A DNA stretch of 64,000 nucleotides from positions 729,001 to 793,000 of the forward strand of contig NZ_CP032674.1 of the NCBI RefSeq assembly GCF_021730305.1, read 5' to 3'. Positions 31,111 through 40,428 of the stretch are shown one piece after another (position 1 is the first letter of the stretch; every line of letters begins with the position of its first letter). The position numbers and the translations under genes are program-made. The notes under the pieces are model-generated. The model ran no database searches, was not told the origin of the DNA, and worked only from the letters and a program-made list of their open reading frames with translations. Origin of the DNA: Xanthobacter sp. YC-JY1 (GTDB lineage Bacteria; Pseudomonadota; Alphaproteobacteria; Rhizobiales; Xanthobacteraceae).

Positions 31111-31629
31111 ATGGCACTTCTCAAGCGTGGGCTCGCGGGCGAGCCCGTGAAGATCCTTCAGGCGAAGCTCGGCGTGACTGCGGACGGCCAGTTCGGCCCC
31201 GCCACCGAGACGGCCCTCAAGGCCTACCAGACCCAGCACGGCCTCGCCGCGGACGGCATCGCCGGGCCGGATACCTTCACGGCCCTCGGCCTGCCAGAGC
31301 TGGTGCTGCTCACGGTGGGCACCAAGGGCGAGGCGGTGAAGAAGCTGCAGACGGCGCTGGGCATTCCCGCCGACGGCGCCTTCGGCCCTGCCACCGCCAA
31401 GGCGGTGAAGGAATTCCAGGAAAAGAACGGGCTGGACGCGGACGGCATGGCCGGCCCCGACACGCTCGCCAAGATTCCCGCCTTCGCCGGCGTCTTCTCG
31501 CCGGAAGCGGTGGCGAAGTCGCAGGCCGCGCCGGGCACGATCTCTGCCGATGCCAAGCCCGCCGAGGCCGGCGCCACCGCCGCGCCGAAGAAGAGCATCT
31601 GGCAGACCATCACCTCCTTCTTCTCCTGA
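31111..31629 (+). CDS. Protein with two peptidoglycan-binding domains
   Basis: The 172-residue protein contains two PG_binding_1 repeats: residues about 4-60 (KILQAKLGVTADGQFGPATETALKAYQ, then ADGIAGPDTFTAL) and about 65-125 (AVKKLQTALGIPADGAFGPATAKAVKEFQ, then ADGMAGPDTLAKI). An Ala/Lys tail ends in the hydrophobic IWQTITSFFS. There is no signal peptide, so it may be cytosolic, exported by another route or anchored by its C terminus. Start ATG 31111 is preceded by GGGGTAAG. No catalytic domain is attached, unlike many members. Confidence 0.87.
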   Translation: MALLKRGLAGEPVKILQAKLGVTADGQFGPATETALKAYQTQHGLAADGIAGPDTFTALGLPELVLLTVGTKGEAVKKLQTALGIPADGAFGPATAKAVKEFQEKNGLDADGMAGPDTLAKIPAFAGVFSPEAVAKSQAAPGTISADAKPAEAGATAAPKKSIWQTITSFFS

Positions 31630-31681
31630 TCCGCGGGAAACCGCGGGGGGAACAGGGGCAGGTCCCGGGCGTTGGCCCGGG

Positions 31682-32002
31682 ATGAACCTTGCCCCTTTCC
31701 ACCCGCTGCGCTCCGGCGCTGAATACGATATGGCCGCCCCCATGGGCGGCCGGTCCTCCTCTTCAGGCTTGGCCGCCCTCGTGGGCGGCCCGTTCCCGCC
31801 CGAGCCCGGCCGTCCGCCGGAGCCGCCCATCCTGCCGCCCGACCCGGTGGAGGACCCGCCCGACCTGCCGGAGCCCGGCCCGGACCTGCCGCCGCTGCCC
31901 GAGGGCGATCCCTCCCGCGAGCCGCGCCGCGATCCCGAGCCGGAGCCGCCGCCGTTCCGCGATCCCGTCGATCCCACCGACCCGCCCGCGCGCATGGGCT
32001 GA
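31682..32002 (+). CDS. Possible small proline-rich protein
   Basis: The frame encodes about 106 residues, or 90 from a second ATG at 31730. The second half is strongly Pro/Asp/Glu-rich (EPPILPPDPVEDPPDLPEP, then DPSREPRRDPEPEPPPF). Regular proline spacing and a clean stop before the VanX-like gene suggest a real extended, disordered protein. High GC makes chance open frames common, so doubt remains. Confidence 0.4.
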   Translation: MNLAPFHPLRSGAEYDMAAPMGGRSSSSGLAALVGGPFPPEPGRPPEPPILPPDPVEDPPDLPEPGPDLPPLPEGDPSREPRRDPEPEPPPFRDPVDPTDPPARMG

Positions 32003-32047
32003 GCGCCCGCTCTGGCGGGCCTCTGCGGTGCGGCTTATGCTGAAGCC

Positions 32048-32761
32048 ATGCAACGCAGCATGGCCAAGGCCCTGATGGATCGACTGGTGAAGCCCGCCGC
32101 ACTTGCCCTCACCATTGCGGGCCTCCCGCTCGCGGCCGACGCCCGCACCGACCGGCCGGACCTGTTCGTGGATGTCGCAAGCGTGGTGCCGGACGCGGTG
32201 TTCGACGTGCGCTATTTCTCCACCGACAATTTCGTCGGCACGCGCGTGGACGGCTACGGCGCCGCCCGCTGCTTCCTCACCCGCCCGGCCGCCGAGGCGC
32301 TGGCCAAGGTGGCGGCGGAGGCGAAGAAGAAGGGCCTCGGCCTGCGCATCTTCGATTGCTACCGCCCGGCCCGCGCCGTCGCCCATTTCGCCCGCTGGGC
32401 CAGCGACCTGCGGGACGAGAAGACGAAGCCCACCTATTATCCCGACGTTGCCAAGAAGGACCTGTTCGCGGAGGGCTACATCGCCGCCCGCTCGGGCCAT
32501 TCGCGCGGCTCGACGCTGGACCTGACCCTGTTCGATCTCGCGACGCGGCGGGACATCGACATGGGCACGCCGTTCGACCTGTTCAGCCCGCGCTCCTGGC
32601 CGGATTCCGCCGCCGTCACCGCCGCCCAGCGCGCCAATCGCCGGCTGCTCGCGGGGCTGATGAGCGAGAACGGCTTCAAGCCGTTCGACAAGGAATGGTG
32701 GCACTTCACCCTGAAGGACGAGCCCTTCCCGGACACCTATTTCGATTTTCCCATCGAGTAG
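32048..32761 (+). CDS. D-alanyl-D-alanine dipeptidase (VanX/DdpX family)
   Basis: The 237-residue M15-type zinc dipeptidase has a signal peptide (ending AADA), IFDCYRPARA, the zinc block SGHSRGSTLDL (His 151, Asp 158) and EWWHF (Glu 216 as base, His 219 as third zinc ligand). It should hydrolyse D-Ala-D-Ala in the periplasm for wall recycling. No vanH or vanA partner is present, so this is not a vancomycin-resistance operon. ATG 32048 gives the signal peptide; ATG 32060 is also possible. Confidence 0.92.
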   Translation: MQRSMAKALMDRLVKPAALALTIAGLPLAADARTDRPDLFVDVASVVPDAVFDVRYFSTDNFVGTRVDGYGAARCFLTRPAAEALAKVAAEAKKKGLGLRIFDCYRPARAVAHFARWASDLRDEKTKPTYYPDVAKKDLFAEGYIAARSGHSRGSTLDLTLFDLATRRDIDMGTPFDLFSPRSWPDSAAVTAAQRANRRLLAGLMSENGFKPFDKEWWHFTLKDEPFPDTYFDFPIE

Positions 32762-32797
32762 GGGCGGGGGAGGCAACACCGGCAGGCCTCCGCTGCC

Positions 32798-32901
32798 GTC
32801 ATCCCCCGCCTTGTGCGGGGGATCCACCCCACCGCTCGCGCCGAGCGGGAAGGCATCGCGCAAGCGGCACCGTGGATGCCCCGGACGAGCCGGGGCATGA
32901 C
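32798..32901. repeat. Two-armed palindromic intergenic repeat, copy 4
   Basis: The left arm gtcatcccccgccttgtgcg and the right arm gtggatgccccggacgagcc (ending gcatgac at 32901) show a few differences from the copies at 2984 and 27839. It lies between the convergent VanX-like gene and the last gene of the formate/selenium operon. Confidence 0.8.
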
Positions 32902-32936
32902 GGCCTCAAAACGCTGCAGCCGGCCCATGCCAAGCC

Positions 32937-33308
32937 TCAGTTCGGCGCGATCTCCTCCACCTTCAGCCGGCGGCCGAAGGTGTCGAAGAAATCGCCTTCG
33001 TTCAGCACCAGCCGGTTCTCGCGGATGCGCTGCTCCAGCGCGCGCAGGCGGCCGCGCGCCTCGCCATTCTCCAGCGGGCCGCCATCCTCCGTCTGGGCGA
33101 AGAAGGCGGCGCCGTCCCACGCCTGCCGCGAGCCCGCGAACAGGGTGATCATGCCGGCCCAGTCCACCTCGTCGCCGATGATGTTGAGGAAGGTGGAGGC
33201 GAGCGGCTTCACCTCTGGCTCGGCAATGCGCACCAGCACCACCAGCGCGGTGAAGCCGCCATGGTCGGCGAAGGTGGCGGCGAGCCAGTCGTCGAAATCG
33301 GTGGCCAT
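32937..33308 (-). CDS. Unknown protein, last gene of the fdh-sel operon
   Basis: The 123-residue soluble protein starts MATDFDDWLAATFADHGGFTAL and contains EVKPLASTFLNIIGDEVDWAGMITLFAGSRQAWDGAAFF and a charged C-terminal half (ARGRLRALEQRIRENRLVLNEGDFFDTFGRRLKVEEIAP). There are no Cys motifs, signal or membrane segments. It begins six bases after the preceding unknown gene, so it is very likely cotranscribed with selB. I do not recognise the family; a role in formate dehydrogenase or selenium handling is only suggested by position. Confidence 0.78.
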   Translation of the reverse strand: MATDFDDWLAATFADHGGFTALVVLVRIAEPEVKPLASTFLNIIGDEVDWAGMITLFAGSRQAWDGAAFFAQTEDGGPLENGEARGRLRALEQRIRENRLVLNEGDFFDTFGRRLKVEEIAPN

Positions 33309-33314
33309 GGGCTT

Positions 33315-33809
33315 TCAGAAGTCCACGAGGGGCGTGTCGGGAAGATAGTGCTCAAACAGGTACCAGAAGGCGCTCTGCCGCGTCGTGGCGTACCAGTCCT
33401 CGAACGCCGCGAGGGCGGTCTGCGGCGCCGTCTCGCTCTCCATCTCGAACAGCGCCACAGCGACCGGGGCGAAGCGCACGAGCACCTCGGCGCGGGCCTC
33501 GCTGTCGTCGGACCAGCCGAGCCGGGCGCGCAGCAGCGCCTGCCCGGCGGCAACCGCCATCTCGGCATCGCCGATGCCGTCGAGGGCGGTGGCGAGGGAT
33601 CGCATCAGGTCGGCCCGGCGCCAGGCGTGGGCCCGATCGCGCGCCAGTTCCTCGGTGCGGCGGGCGGCCTCGGCGCGATAGGCCGTCTCGGCCACATCGG
33701 CCGCGACCTTCGCGGCATCGAGGCGCGCCAGCACGGCGGCGCGGGCCTCACGGGCAGGGTCGGGCGCGGCTTCGGGGGGCGGGGCGGGGAGGTCGGTCTC
33801 GGGGCTCAT
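33315..33809 (-). CDS. Unknown helical protein coupled to selB
   Basis: The 164-residue protein is Ala/Glu/Arg-rich with a proline-rich start and long predicted helices (AREARAAVLARLDAAKVAADVAETAYRAEAARR and onward). It ends with an aromatic-rich segment (FEDWYATTRQSAFWYLFEHYLP). Its ATG (33807-33809) overlaps the TGA of selB (33806-33808) as ATGA, so its translation is probably coupled to selB. No known domain. The C-terminal aromatic part may be a binding surface. Confidence 0.8.
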   Translation of the reverse strand: MSPETDLPAPPPEAAPDPAREARAAVLARLDAAKVAADVAETAYRAEAARRTEELARDRAHAWRRADLMRSLATALDGIGDAEMAVAAGQALLRARLGWSDDSEARAEVLVRFAPVAVALFEMESETAPQTALAAFEDWYATTRQSAFWYLFEHYLPDTPLVDF

Positions 33810-35941
33810 CGTCCCTTCCCGTAGCTGCGGGGGCGCGCATCGGGCGCGGGCTGCTTCGGCGCAGCGGAATTTGGCGCAATGGAATTTGGCGGAAGAGAGT
33901 GGGAGTCGAACCCACCAAGGACCGGCTCGCGGCCCCTCCCGGATTTGAAGTCCGGACGCCCCACCAGGGACGCTTCTCTTCCCCGCGACGGCGCCGCCGC
34001 GGTGATTTCAGGCGCATCGTCCGCCGCTCCGGCGAACAGGTCCAGCCGGAACGGATTGATGCGCCTCAGATCGCCGCGACGCAAGGTGAGGCCGTGGCGG
34101 TCGAAGAATTCGAGGATCTGGATCGCCACCTTGCGCCCGTTCTGCACTTCGTCGCGGAAGGCGGCGGCGGTGAACTCGTCCTTCATGCGGGGGCCGGAAA
34201 GGCGGGTGATGATCTCCACCATCTCCGACACCACCGGGCGCAGGAAGAAGTGGTCGTGGGCCACCTCGTCCACCCGGCCCATGCGGCCGAGCAGCTTCAT
34301 CAGGCGGCGCACCTCCGGCTCCGGCACGGCGAGGAGGCCGGCGATGTCGCGCACGCGGGGCGGGCGGAAGCGCTCCTCGCCCGTGAGCAGCGGCTTGATG
34401 CGCGCCCACAGCGCCTCGTCGGCGGCGGCGAGCTTCACGGAGAAATCCGCGCGGCGCACCCAGGCGCCCTCCTGCCGGATTGTGCCGGCGGGCAAAGCGG
34501 CGAGCGCGGCGAGGAAGGCGGCGGACGGCAGGCGCGGCTCCAGCATCATGCGCAGCCGCTCGCGGCCGAGGCCCGGCATGTCCGGGTTCTCCGCATGGAA
34601 GGCGTCGAGCACGGCCATCACGCTGGCGCAGAAGGTGGCCAGCGTCGCCCGGGTCAGCGCCAGCGTGGTGGCGCCCGCGGCGAGGCGGGCGAGATCGAGC
34701 CGCTGCGCCAGCGCCTCCACCTCTTCGGCGGAGAGCGCCCGGTCGCGGGCGAAGGCGTCGAGATCGACGAAATGCGGCGGCACGGCCAGAAGCCCCGCCA
34801 AAGCCGCGGCGGGATCGCGCTGCGCCAGCGCATCGAGCTGGGCGATGCGCTCGGGCGTGCGGCGCTTGCGGCGCGGTCCGCGCAGATCGAGGAAGCGGCC
34901 GCCGCCGATGGTGCGCTGGGCCGAGGTGTCGCGGATGACGAAGCGGTCGCCCGCCGCCGCCGCGATGGGCGCCTCCAGCACCAGTTGCACCTTGCCGGTG
35001 CCACCGGGCGCGATGGCATCGCCGAGCAGCACGAGGCGCGCCCCCACCTCACGCGCGGCATGGTGCAGGCGCACCGGCAGCCACTGGGCGATGGGGCGGG
35101 GCTCGGTGGCCAGAACCTTCAGCTCGGCGTCGATATGGTCGGCGGGGGCGTGCAGCGCCGGGTCCAGCACCACGTCGCCACGGGAAATGGCATCCTTGGA
35201 GATGGCCTCGCCGGCGAGGTTGATCCCGCAGCGGTCGCCGGCGACGCCGGTCTCGGCCACGCGGTCCTGCGCGCGGATGGAGCGGACGCGGGCGGAAAGG
35301 CCGGAGGGGCTCACCGTGACCCGGTCGCCCACCTTCACCGCGCCGGACAGCACCGTGCCCGTCACCACCGTTCCGGCGCCGGACAGGGTGAAGCTGCGGT
35401 CCACGGCGAGGCGGAACCGCCCGCCGCCGGCCCGCCGGCCCAACGTGCGCGCGGCCTCCACCAGCATGTCGCGCAGGGCATCCACCCCGTCGCCCCGCGC
35501 TGCCGCCACGGGCAGGATGGGGGCGCCTGCCAAGCCGGTGGGGGCGAGGAGGGCGGTGATCTCGGCTTCCACCGCAGCGAGGCGGTCGGCATCGGCGAGG
35601 TCGGACTTGGTGAGGGCGACCACGCCCTTGTCGATGCCGAGCAGGTCCAGGATGGCGAGGTGCTCGCGGGTCTGCGGCATCACACCGTCATCGGCGGCCA
35701 CCACAAGCAGCGCGAAATCGATGCCCCCCGCGCCGGAGAGCATGGTGTGCACGAACTTCTCGTGCCCGGGCACGTCCACGAAACCCAGCACCTCGTCCCC
35801 CACCGGGAGATAGGCGAAGCCGAGGTCGATGGAGATGCCGCGGGCCTTCTCTTCCTTCAGGCGGTCGGTATCGACACCGGTGAGCGCACGCACCAGCGTG
35901 GTCTTGCCATGGTCGATATGTCCGGCCGTGCCGATGATCAC
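33806..35941 (-). CDS. selB: Selenocysteine-specific elongation factor SelB, reading through selC
   Basis: SelB is the EF-Tu-like GTPase that binds Sec-tRNA and the SECIS hairpin and inserts selenocysteine at UGA. Visible are G1 [19 protein letters not shown], the switch region [16 protein letters not shown]3 [14 protein letters not shown]4 ALTKSDLAD, a domain III segment ([10 protein letters not shown]) and C-terminal winged helices ending [21 protein letters not shown]. The start is GTG 35941, directly after the preceding TAG, with GGGGGAG upstream. At 711 residues it is about 100 longer than E. coli SelB. The family core ends near residue 637, yet no stop follows and the frame runs through the selenocysteine tRNA gene (residues about 654-685) to overlap the next gene by ATGA. 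Confidence 0.93.
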   Translation of the reverse strand: MIIGTAGHIDHGKTTLVRALTGVDTDRLKEEKARGISIDLGFAYLPVGDEVLGFVDVPGHEKFVHTMLSGAGGIDFALLVVAADDGVMPQTREHLAILDLLGIDKGVVALTKSDLADADRLAAVEAEITALLAPTGLAGAPILPVAAARGDGVDALRDMLVEAARTLGRRAGGGRFRLAVDRSFTLSGAGTVVTGTVLSGAVKVGDRVTVSPSGLSARVRSIRAQDRVAETGVAGDRCGINLAGEAISKDAISRGDVVLDPALHAPADHIDAELKVLATEPRPIAQWLPVRLHHAAREVGARLVLLGDAIAPGGTGKVQLVLEAPIAAAAGDRFVIRDTSAQRTIGGGRFLDLRGPRRKRRTPERIAQLDALAQRDPAAALAGLLAVPPHFVDLDAFARDRALSAEEVEALAQRLDLARLAAGATTLALTRATLATFCASVMAVLDAFHAENPDMPGLGRERLRMMLEPRLPSAAFLAALAALPAGTIRQEGAWVRRADFSVKLAAADEALWARIKPLLTGEERFRPPRVRDIAGLLAVPEPEVRRLMKLLGRMGRVDEVAHDHFFLRPVVSEMVEIITRLSGPRMKDEFTAAAFRDEVQNGRKVAIQILEFFDRHGLTLRRGDLRRINPFRLDLFAGAADDAPEITAAAPSRGREASLVGRPDFKSGRGREPVLGGFDSHSLPPNSIAPNSAAPKQPAPDARPRSYGKGR
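33887..33982 (-). tRNA. selC: tRNA-Sec (anticodon UCA), inside the selB frame
   Basis: Read on the minus strand it starts GGAAGAGA and ends TCTCTTCC-G-CCA, an eight-pair acceptor stem as required for bacterial tRNA-Sec. The anticodon loop ACTTCAAAT with UCA sits on a GC stem (CCGGA/TCCGG). The long variable arm and the T arm GTGGGTTCGACTCCCAC match the family. It is 96 bases with encoded CCA. It reads selenocysteine at UGA after SelA converts the attached serine. It lies fully within the open 3' extension of selB on the same strand, so its precursor is also selB mRNA. Confidence 0.95.
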
Positions 35942-37279
35942 CTAGGGCAGCTCCCCCAGCGGAATGGCGGCGCGGCGCTGGGCGGCGGCGGCTTCTTCCG
36001 GGCTCAGCGTGGCGCTGACCGCGTCGAAGAAGCGGTCAGCGAGGGCGCTGTGGCCGGCGCGGGCGCGCAGCAGCCAGGCGAAGGCGGCGATCTTGTCGTG
36101 GGGTACGCCGGCACCGAGATGGTAGGCGGCGCCGAGCATGGCCTGCCCGTCCGCGTCGCCCGCCTCGGCGCCCTTGCGCCACCAGCGCGCGGCCTCCACC
36201 GGATCGCGATCCGTGCCGAGCGCATTGTGGGCGATCATGCCCAGGCGCGTCATGGAGGAGCCGACGCCCTGCTCGGCCGCGGCCAACGCCCAGCGGCGGG
36301 CCTCGGTGGTGTCGGGCGGCATCACCTCGCCCTCCAGCAGCATCCAGCTCAGCATGTCCTGCGCGGGGGCGTCGCCGTCCTCGGCCGCGGCGCGGTACAG
36401 CTCGGCGGCGCGGGCATAGTCCTGCGCCACGCCCTGGCCCTTGAAATAGAGGGTCGCGAGGTTGCGCCGGCCCACCGGATCGCCGCCCTCGGCGGCCAGC
36501 TCTAGCCAGCGGCGGGCGAGGTCGAGGTCCTGGTCGACGCCGAGGCCGTCCACGAAGCAGGCGCCGATATTGTTCTGGGCGCGGGCATTGCCGGCGCGGG
36601 CCAGCGGCTCCCAGATGTTGAGCGCGGTCTCGTACTGGCCGGCGGTGGCCGCCGTCAGCGCCTCGGCCATCAGCTCCTCGGGGGAGCGGGTGTCGGCCAC
36701 CGGCTCTTCCGGCGCTTCCTCGGTGAAGGCGGGTTCGGTGTAGGAAACCGCGGCATAGCTCGCCTCGGCCACGTCGGTCTCGACGAAATCGGGCGCCACG
36801 ACCTCGGGTGCCGCGACATGCGGCGCGGGTTCGGGCGCGGGGGCGTCGACGGCGGGCGCGTCCGACGTGCTGGGCGCGCGGGCGAACACGATCTCCTCGA
36901 AATTCAGCTCCACCGCCGGGGCTTCCGGCTCGCGCGCGGGCGGCTCGTGGGCGACCGGCTCCGGCTCGGAGACGGGGGCGAAGGGATTGTCCTCGCGCAT
37001 GCGTTCGCCAAGGCGGGGCCGGCGCGGCGCGGGGGCGACGGGACGTTCCTCGGCCGCGGGGCGCGTGGGGGCAAGGCCGCTGGCGATGTCGCCGAGCAGG
37101 GCGTCGAGGTCCACCTCGGCCTCGCTCACCGGGCGGCGCTCGCTGGCGCGCTGCAGGCGGGGCATGGGCGGATGCACATGGGGCGGCCGGGGCGGCGCGC
37201 GATCCTGCGGCGCATCGGTCGGCGCTTCCGGCTCGTCCGGTCCCCCGCCCTTGCCCTTCAGTCGGTCAAGCCAGCTCAT
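35942..37279 (-). CDS. Sel1-repeat (SLR/TPR-like) protein between selA and selB
   Basis: The 445-residue protein has a disordered Pro/Ala/Glu-rich first half (residues about 10-215). At least four Sel1-like repeats of about 36 residues follow ([76 protein letters not shown]). Such repeats make alpha-solenoids for protein binding. There is no signal peptide or membrane helix. It overlaps the end of selA by 14 bases and ends directly at the selB GTG, so it belongs to the operon. The name Sel1 comes from a nematode gene and has nothing to do with selenium; here a scaffold role in Sec or formate-dehydrogenase assembly is only an inference. Confidence 0.85.
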   Translation of the reverse strand: MSWLDRLKGKGGGPDEPEAPTDAPQDRAPPRPPHVHPPMPRLQRASERRPVSEAEVDLDALLGDIASGLAPTRPAAEERPVAPAPRRPRLGERMREDNPFAPVSEPEPVAHEPPAREPEAPAVELNFEEIVFARAPSTSDAPAVDAPAPEPAPHVAAPEVVAPDFVETDVAEASYAAVSYTEPAFTEEAPEEPVADTRSPEELMAEALTAATAGQYETALNIWEPLARAGNARAQNNIGACFVDGLGVDQDLDLARRWLELAAEGGDPVGRRNLATLYFKGQGVAQDYARAAELYRAAAEDGDAPAQDMLSWMLLEGEVMPPDTTEARRWALAAAEQGVGSSMTRLGMIAHNALGTDRDPVEAARWWRKGAEAGDADGQAMLGAAYHLGAGVPHDKIAAFAWLLRARAGHSALADRFFDAVSATLSPEEAAAAQRRAAIPLGELP

Positions 37280-38696
37280 GTGCCCCCTCCAAAGCGGTCA
37301 CGGACGCGACAAGCGCCGCTTCGTCATCAAGGCACCTCACATCCAGCACCAGCGCCTGATCGTCAATCCGTCCGATGACCGGAACCGGCAACCGGCGCAT
37401 GGCATCGGCCAACCGGCCGATGGTGCCGCCGCTGCCGTCGCGGGCGCGGATGGCGAGGCCCACGCCCTCAAGCGTCTCCAGCGGCAGCGCCCCGGAGCCG
37501 ATCTGGCTGCGGCACGGCACGCTCTCTACGGTGAAACGAGCACCAAGGATGCGCTGAAGATGCGGCGCCAGTCGGGCAGCTTGGGCGGCGAGATCCTCGC
37601 GCGACCGGGTGAGGTAACGAAGTGTGGGAAGCCGCGCTGCGAGGCGATCGGGGTCGCGGTAGAGCCGCAGGGTCGCCTCGATGGCGGCGAGGCGCACCTT
37701 GTCCACGCGCAGCGCCCGCTTCATGGGGTTCTTGTTGATGCGGGCGATGAGATCGCGCCGCCCCACGATGAAGCCGGCCTGCGGCCCGCCGAGCAGCTTG
37801 TCGCCGGAGAAGGTCACGATGTCCGCGCCCTCCGCCAGCGCCTCCCGCACGGTGGGCTCGTGCACGAGGCCGTAGCGGGAGAGGTCGGCGAGGGTGCCGG
37901 AGCCGAGGTCGTTGACGAGGGGCACGCCGCCGGCACGGGCGATCTCGGCGAGGTCGCGGGGGGGCACCTCGGCGGTGAAGCCCTCGATGCGGTAATTGGA
38001 GGTGTGGACCTTCAGGATCACCCCGGTCTCGGGCGCGATGGCGTCGCGATAGTCGCGCGGATGGGTGCGGTTGGTGGTGCCCACCTCCGCCAGCTCGGCG
38101 CCGGCCCGGCGCATGATCTCCGGCATGCGGAAGGCGCCGCCGATCTCGATCAGCTCGCCGCGCGAGACCAGCGCCGGCTTTCCCGGCGACAGGGTGTTGA
38201 GCACGATGAGGACGGCGGCGGCGTTGTTGTTCACCAGCGTCGCGTCCTCGGCGCCGGTGAGTTCGCAGATGAGGCCGCGCACATGGTCGTCGCGCTCGCC
38301 GCGTCGGCCGCCGTCGAGGTCGTATTCCAGCGACACGGCGTTGCGCATAGCGCGGGTAGCGGCCTCGATGGCCTCCTCGGGGAAGATGGCGCGGCCGAGA
38401 TTGGTGTGCAGCACCGTGCCGGTGAGATTGAACACCGGCTTCAGGCTGGGGGCGGCGGCGACATCGAGGCGGGCGAGGGCGGCGGCGGCGATCTCCTCGG
38501 GCGTCGCGGGGGCGCCGGCACCGGCCTTGAGCGCGGCGCGGCGCTCGTCGAGGGCGTCGCGCACCGCCTGCGTCGCCGCCTGCCGGCCATGGCGCTCCAC
38601 GGCGGCGCGGGCGGCCTCCGCCTTCAGCACCTGATCCACGGAGGGAAGCAGGCGCAAGGGCGGGGCGGGGGAGAGGGCCGCCGGTGCGTTCGCCAT
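37266..38696 (-). CDS. selA: L-seryl-tRNA(Sec) selenium transferase
   Basis: SelA is a PLP enzyme that converts seryl-tRNA(Sec) to selenocysteyl-tRNA(Sec) with selenophosphate. The 476-residue protein shows LLPSVDQVLK at the N terminus, NLTGTVLHTNLGRA, NNNAAAVLIVLNTLS, GTTNRTHPRDYRDAI, VNDLGSGTLADL and the PLP lysine in FSGDKLLGGPQAG (Lys 300). ATG 38696 is preferred; it has GAGGGCGAG just upstream and gives the family N terminus, though the frame extends 41 codons into fdhE. It is ten bases after the fdhE stop. Confidence 0.96.
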   Translation of the reverse strand: MANAPAALSPAPPLRLLPSVDQVLKAEAARAAVERHGRQAATQAVRDALDERRAALKAGAGAPATPEEIAAAALARLDVAAAPSLKPVFNLTGTVLHTNLGRAIFPEEAIEAATRAMRNAVSLEYDLDGGRRGERDDHVRGLICELTGAEDATLVNNNAAAVLIVLNTLSPGKPALVSRGELIEIGGAFRMPEIMRRAGAELAEVGTTNRTHPRDYRDAIAPETGVILKVHTSNYRIEGFTAEVPPRDLAEIARAGGVPLVNDLGSGTLADLSRYGLVHEPTVREALAEGADIVTFSGDKLLGGPQAGFIVGRRDLIARINKNPMKRALRVDKVRLAAIEATLRLYRDPDRLAARLPTLRYLTRSREDLAAQAARLAPHLQRILGARFTVESVPCRSQIGSGALPLETLEGVGLAIRARDGSGGTIGRLADAMRRLPVPVIGRIDDQALVLDVRCLDDEAALVASVTALEGAHELA

Positions 38697-38706
38697 CTCG
38701 CCGCCC

Positions 38707-39639
38707 TCAATAGCCGAGGAGGAAGGGATTGAAGGCGGCGCGCCGATACGGGCCATCCTTCTGCTTGATGTCGAGGGCGAGGCTCGCCACGTCGTCGGCC
38801 ACCGGATCGAGGCCGTCATCCTGGGTGAGGTAGAACACCTTGGAATAAGCGTGGCAGGTGTCGCAGGTCTCGGCCTTCACCGCGCCGTTGCCGCCCTCCA
38901 TTTCCTGATAGCCGATGCCGGCGGTGGAGCCGCAGGCGGTGCAGCGCACCCGCACATAGTTCCAGAGCGTGCCGCACAGGGCGCAGGCGCAATAGCGGGC
39001 GCCATGGGAGGTCGGCCAGTTGACGATGAGGCTGCCCACCGGCGGCCCGCCGCAGGTGGGGCACACGCCGTCGCCCACCGGAACGAGCCTGGCGGCATCG
39101 AGCTGGGACGCGAGGCGGGCGAAATGGGCTTCCAGCGCCGCCGCCACATAGAGGTGCTCGGCCAAAGCTTCCTCGGGGATGGAGGAGGCGAGCACGTTGC
39201 GGATCATCTCGCCGCGCGCCACGTCGGAGGCCATGCGCACCCGCTCCAGCGCGGTGCGGGCGGCCTCGGGCTGCTCGATCTTGGTCGCTTCCGCCAGCGC
39301 CCGCTCGAACAGGGTGTCGAAGGCGGCGTCGGTGGTGAAATGGCTGCGGTCGAGGGGCGGCATCTCGTTGGCGCGGGCGCGCTCCACCTGCGCCGCCTCC
39401 ACCGGCTCGGGCGCGGGCGTCGCGGCGATGGCGGCGTGCTGCGCCTCGCAGAGCCCGGCGAGGAAGGTGAGATAGGGGGCGAGGGGATTGTTCTGCGCCA
39501 GATGCCGGAACCGCGCCGCGCGCCGCGCGAACAGGATCGAAGGGTCCGGCAGATAGGCGAAGGTCGGCGCCGTCACGCCCTCCAGCACGGAGGGATCGGG
39601 AATCGGGGGCGCCGAACTGGGGCCGAAGGTACGCGACAT
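38707..39639 (-). CDS. fdhE: Formate dehydrogenase accessory protein FdhE
   Basis: FdhE is a cytosolic rubredoxin-like protein needed to mature respiratory formate dehydrogenases before Tat export. The 310-residue protein has a helical N-terminal half (FRHLAQNNPLAPYLTFLAGLCEAQ) and the expected zinc or iron CxxC sites: CPTCGG, CALCGTLW, RCTACGS and ETCDTCHAY. ATG 39639 starts the family sequence MSRTFGPS. It is 90 bases downstream of fdhI and ten bases upstream of selA. Confidence 0.94.
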   Translation of the reverse strand: MSRTFGPSSAPPIPDPSVLEGVTAPTFAYLPDPSILFARRAARFRHLAQNNPLAPYLTFLAGLCEAQHAAIAATPAPEPVEAAQVERARANEMPPLDRSHFTTDAAFDTLFERALAEATKIEQPEAARTALERVRMASDVARGEMIRNVLASSIPEEALAEHLYVAAALEAHFARLASQLDAARLVPVGDGVCPTCGGPPVGSLIVNWPTSHGARYCACALCGTLWNYVRVRCTACGSTAGIGYQEMEGGNGAVKAETCDTCHAYSKVFYLTQDDGLDPVADDVASLALDIKQKDGPYRRAAFNPFLLGY

Positions 39640-39729
39640 GATGACCTCACGAACCTCACGGGTCACGTGCACCGGACATGAACCTCCCGGTCGCACGCGG
39701 CGGCCGGGAGGCCATTATAGGGAAAAGGC

Positions 39730-40428
39730 CTACTCCGCGGGAGTCCCGCGGGTCCCCGACTTGCGGGAGCTGACCAGCTCGCGGAACCACTTCCTGTGGT
39801 GCCGCCACGCCCAGCCGCCCGTCACCTGCCCCTTGGTCATGGCGCTGATGGTGCCCTTGACCCAGATGGCCGCGTAGACGTGGACGATCCACACGCAGAT
39901 GATCGCCACCGCCGCCAGCGCATGCACCAGAAGGGCGATGCGCTGCTGCTCGATGGTGGTGTAGGAGGCGAAGTAGGCCTGCCAGATCACCACGCCCGAG
40001 GTGATGAGCACCATGATGAGCAGGCTCATGCCCCAGAACACCATCTTCTGCCCGGCATTGTACTTGCCGAGCTCCGGCAGCTTCTCCTCATGGCCGGCGA
40101 TGACGTCGCGGATGCGGCGCATCCAGGTGCCGTCCTCGCTCTTCCAGAGGTTGGCCTTCCAGAAGCGCAGGAACATGCCGGCGAAGGAAAAGAAGAGCAC
40201 CACGCCGATCCAGGGGTGGATGGTGCGCGTCATCTGCCCGCCGCCGAAAAGGCCGGTGAGGAAATAGAGGCTGGGGTGGAACAAGGCGAGGCCCGAAATC
40301 GCCAGCAGGATCAGGCTGATGGCCGTGATCCAGTGGTTGATGCGGGCGCCCACGGTGTAGCGGTCCACTTGCACGGGGCGACCCGGATGAACCGCGTCGC
40401 CTTTCTCCAGATCGTAGGGTGCGCTCAT
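39730..40428 (-). CDS. fdhI: Formate dehydrogenase gamma subunit (cytochrome b556)
   Basis: This di-haem membrane subunit passes electrons from the beta subunit to the quinone pool. The 232-residue protein has four transmembrane segments. Histidine-bearing blocks are seen: [21 protein letters not shown] in helix 1, [13 protein letters not shown] in helix 2 and [24 protein letters not shown] near the end. Its ATG (40426-40428) overlaps the fdhH stop as ATGA. Length is like E. coli FdnI (217). Confidence 0.94.
   Translation of the reverse strand: MSAPYDLEKGDAVHPGRPVQVDRYTVGARINHWITAISLILLAISGLALFHPSLYFLTGLFGGGQMTRTIHPWIGVVLFFSFAGMFLRFWKANLWKSEDGTWMRRIRDVIAGHEEKLPELGKYNAGQKMVFWGMSLLIMVLITSGVVIWQAYFASYTTIEQQRIALLVHALAAVAIICVWIVHVYAAIWVKGTISAMTKGQVTGGWAWRHHRKWFRELVSSRKSGTRGTPAE

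Noticed and set aside
32048-32761. Vancomycin resistance determinant
   Set aside because: VanX/DdpX-like dipeptidases occur widely for wall recycling; no vanH, vanA or regulators lie nearby.
33899-36505. Open frame of about 870 codons on the plus strand opposite selB and the Sel1 gene
   Set aside because: Antisense to two well-supported genes; composition is a codon-bias shadow.
35942-37279. Taking the Sel1-repeat protein as selenium-related because of its name
   Set aside because: Sel1 repeats are named after a nematode gene; the only selenium link here is operon position.
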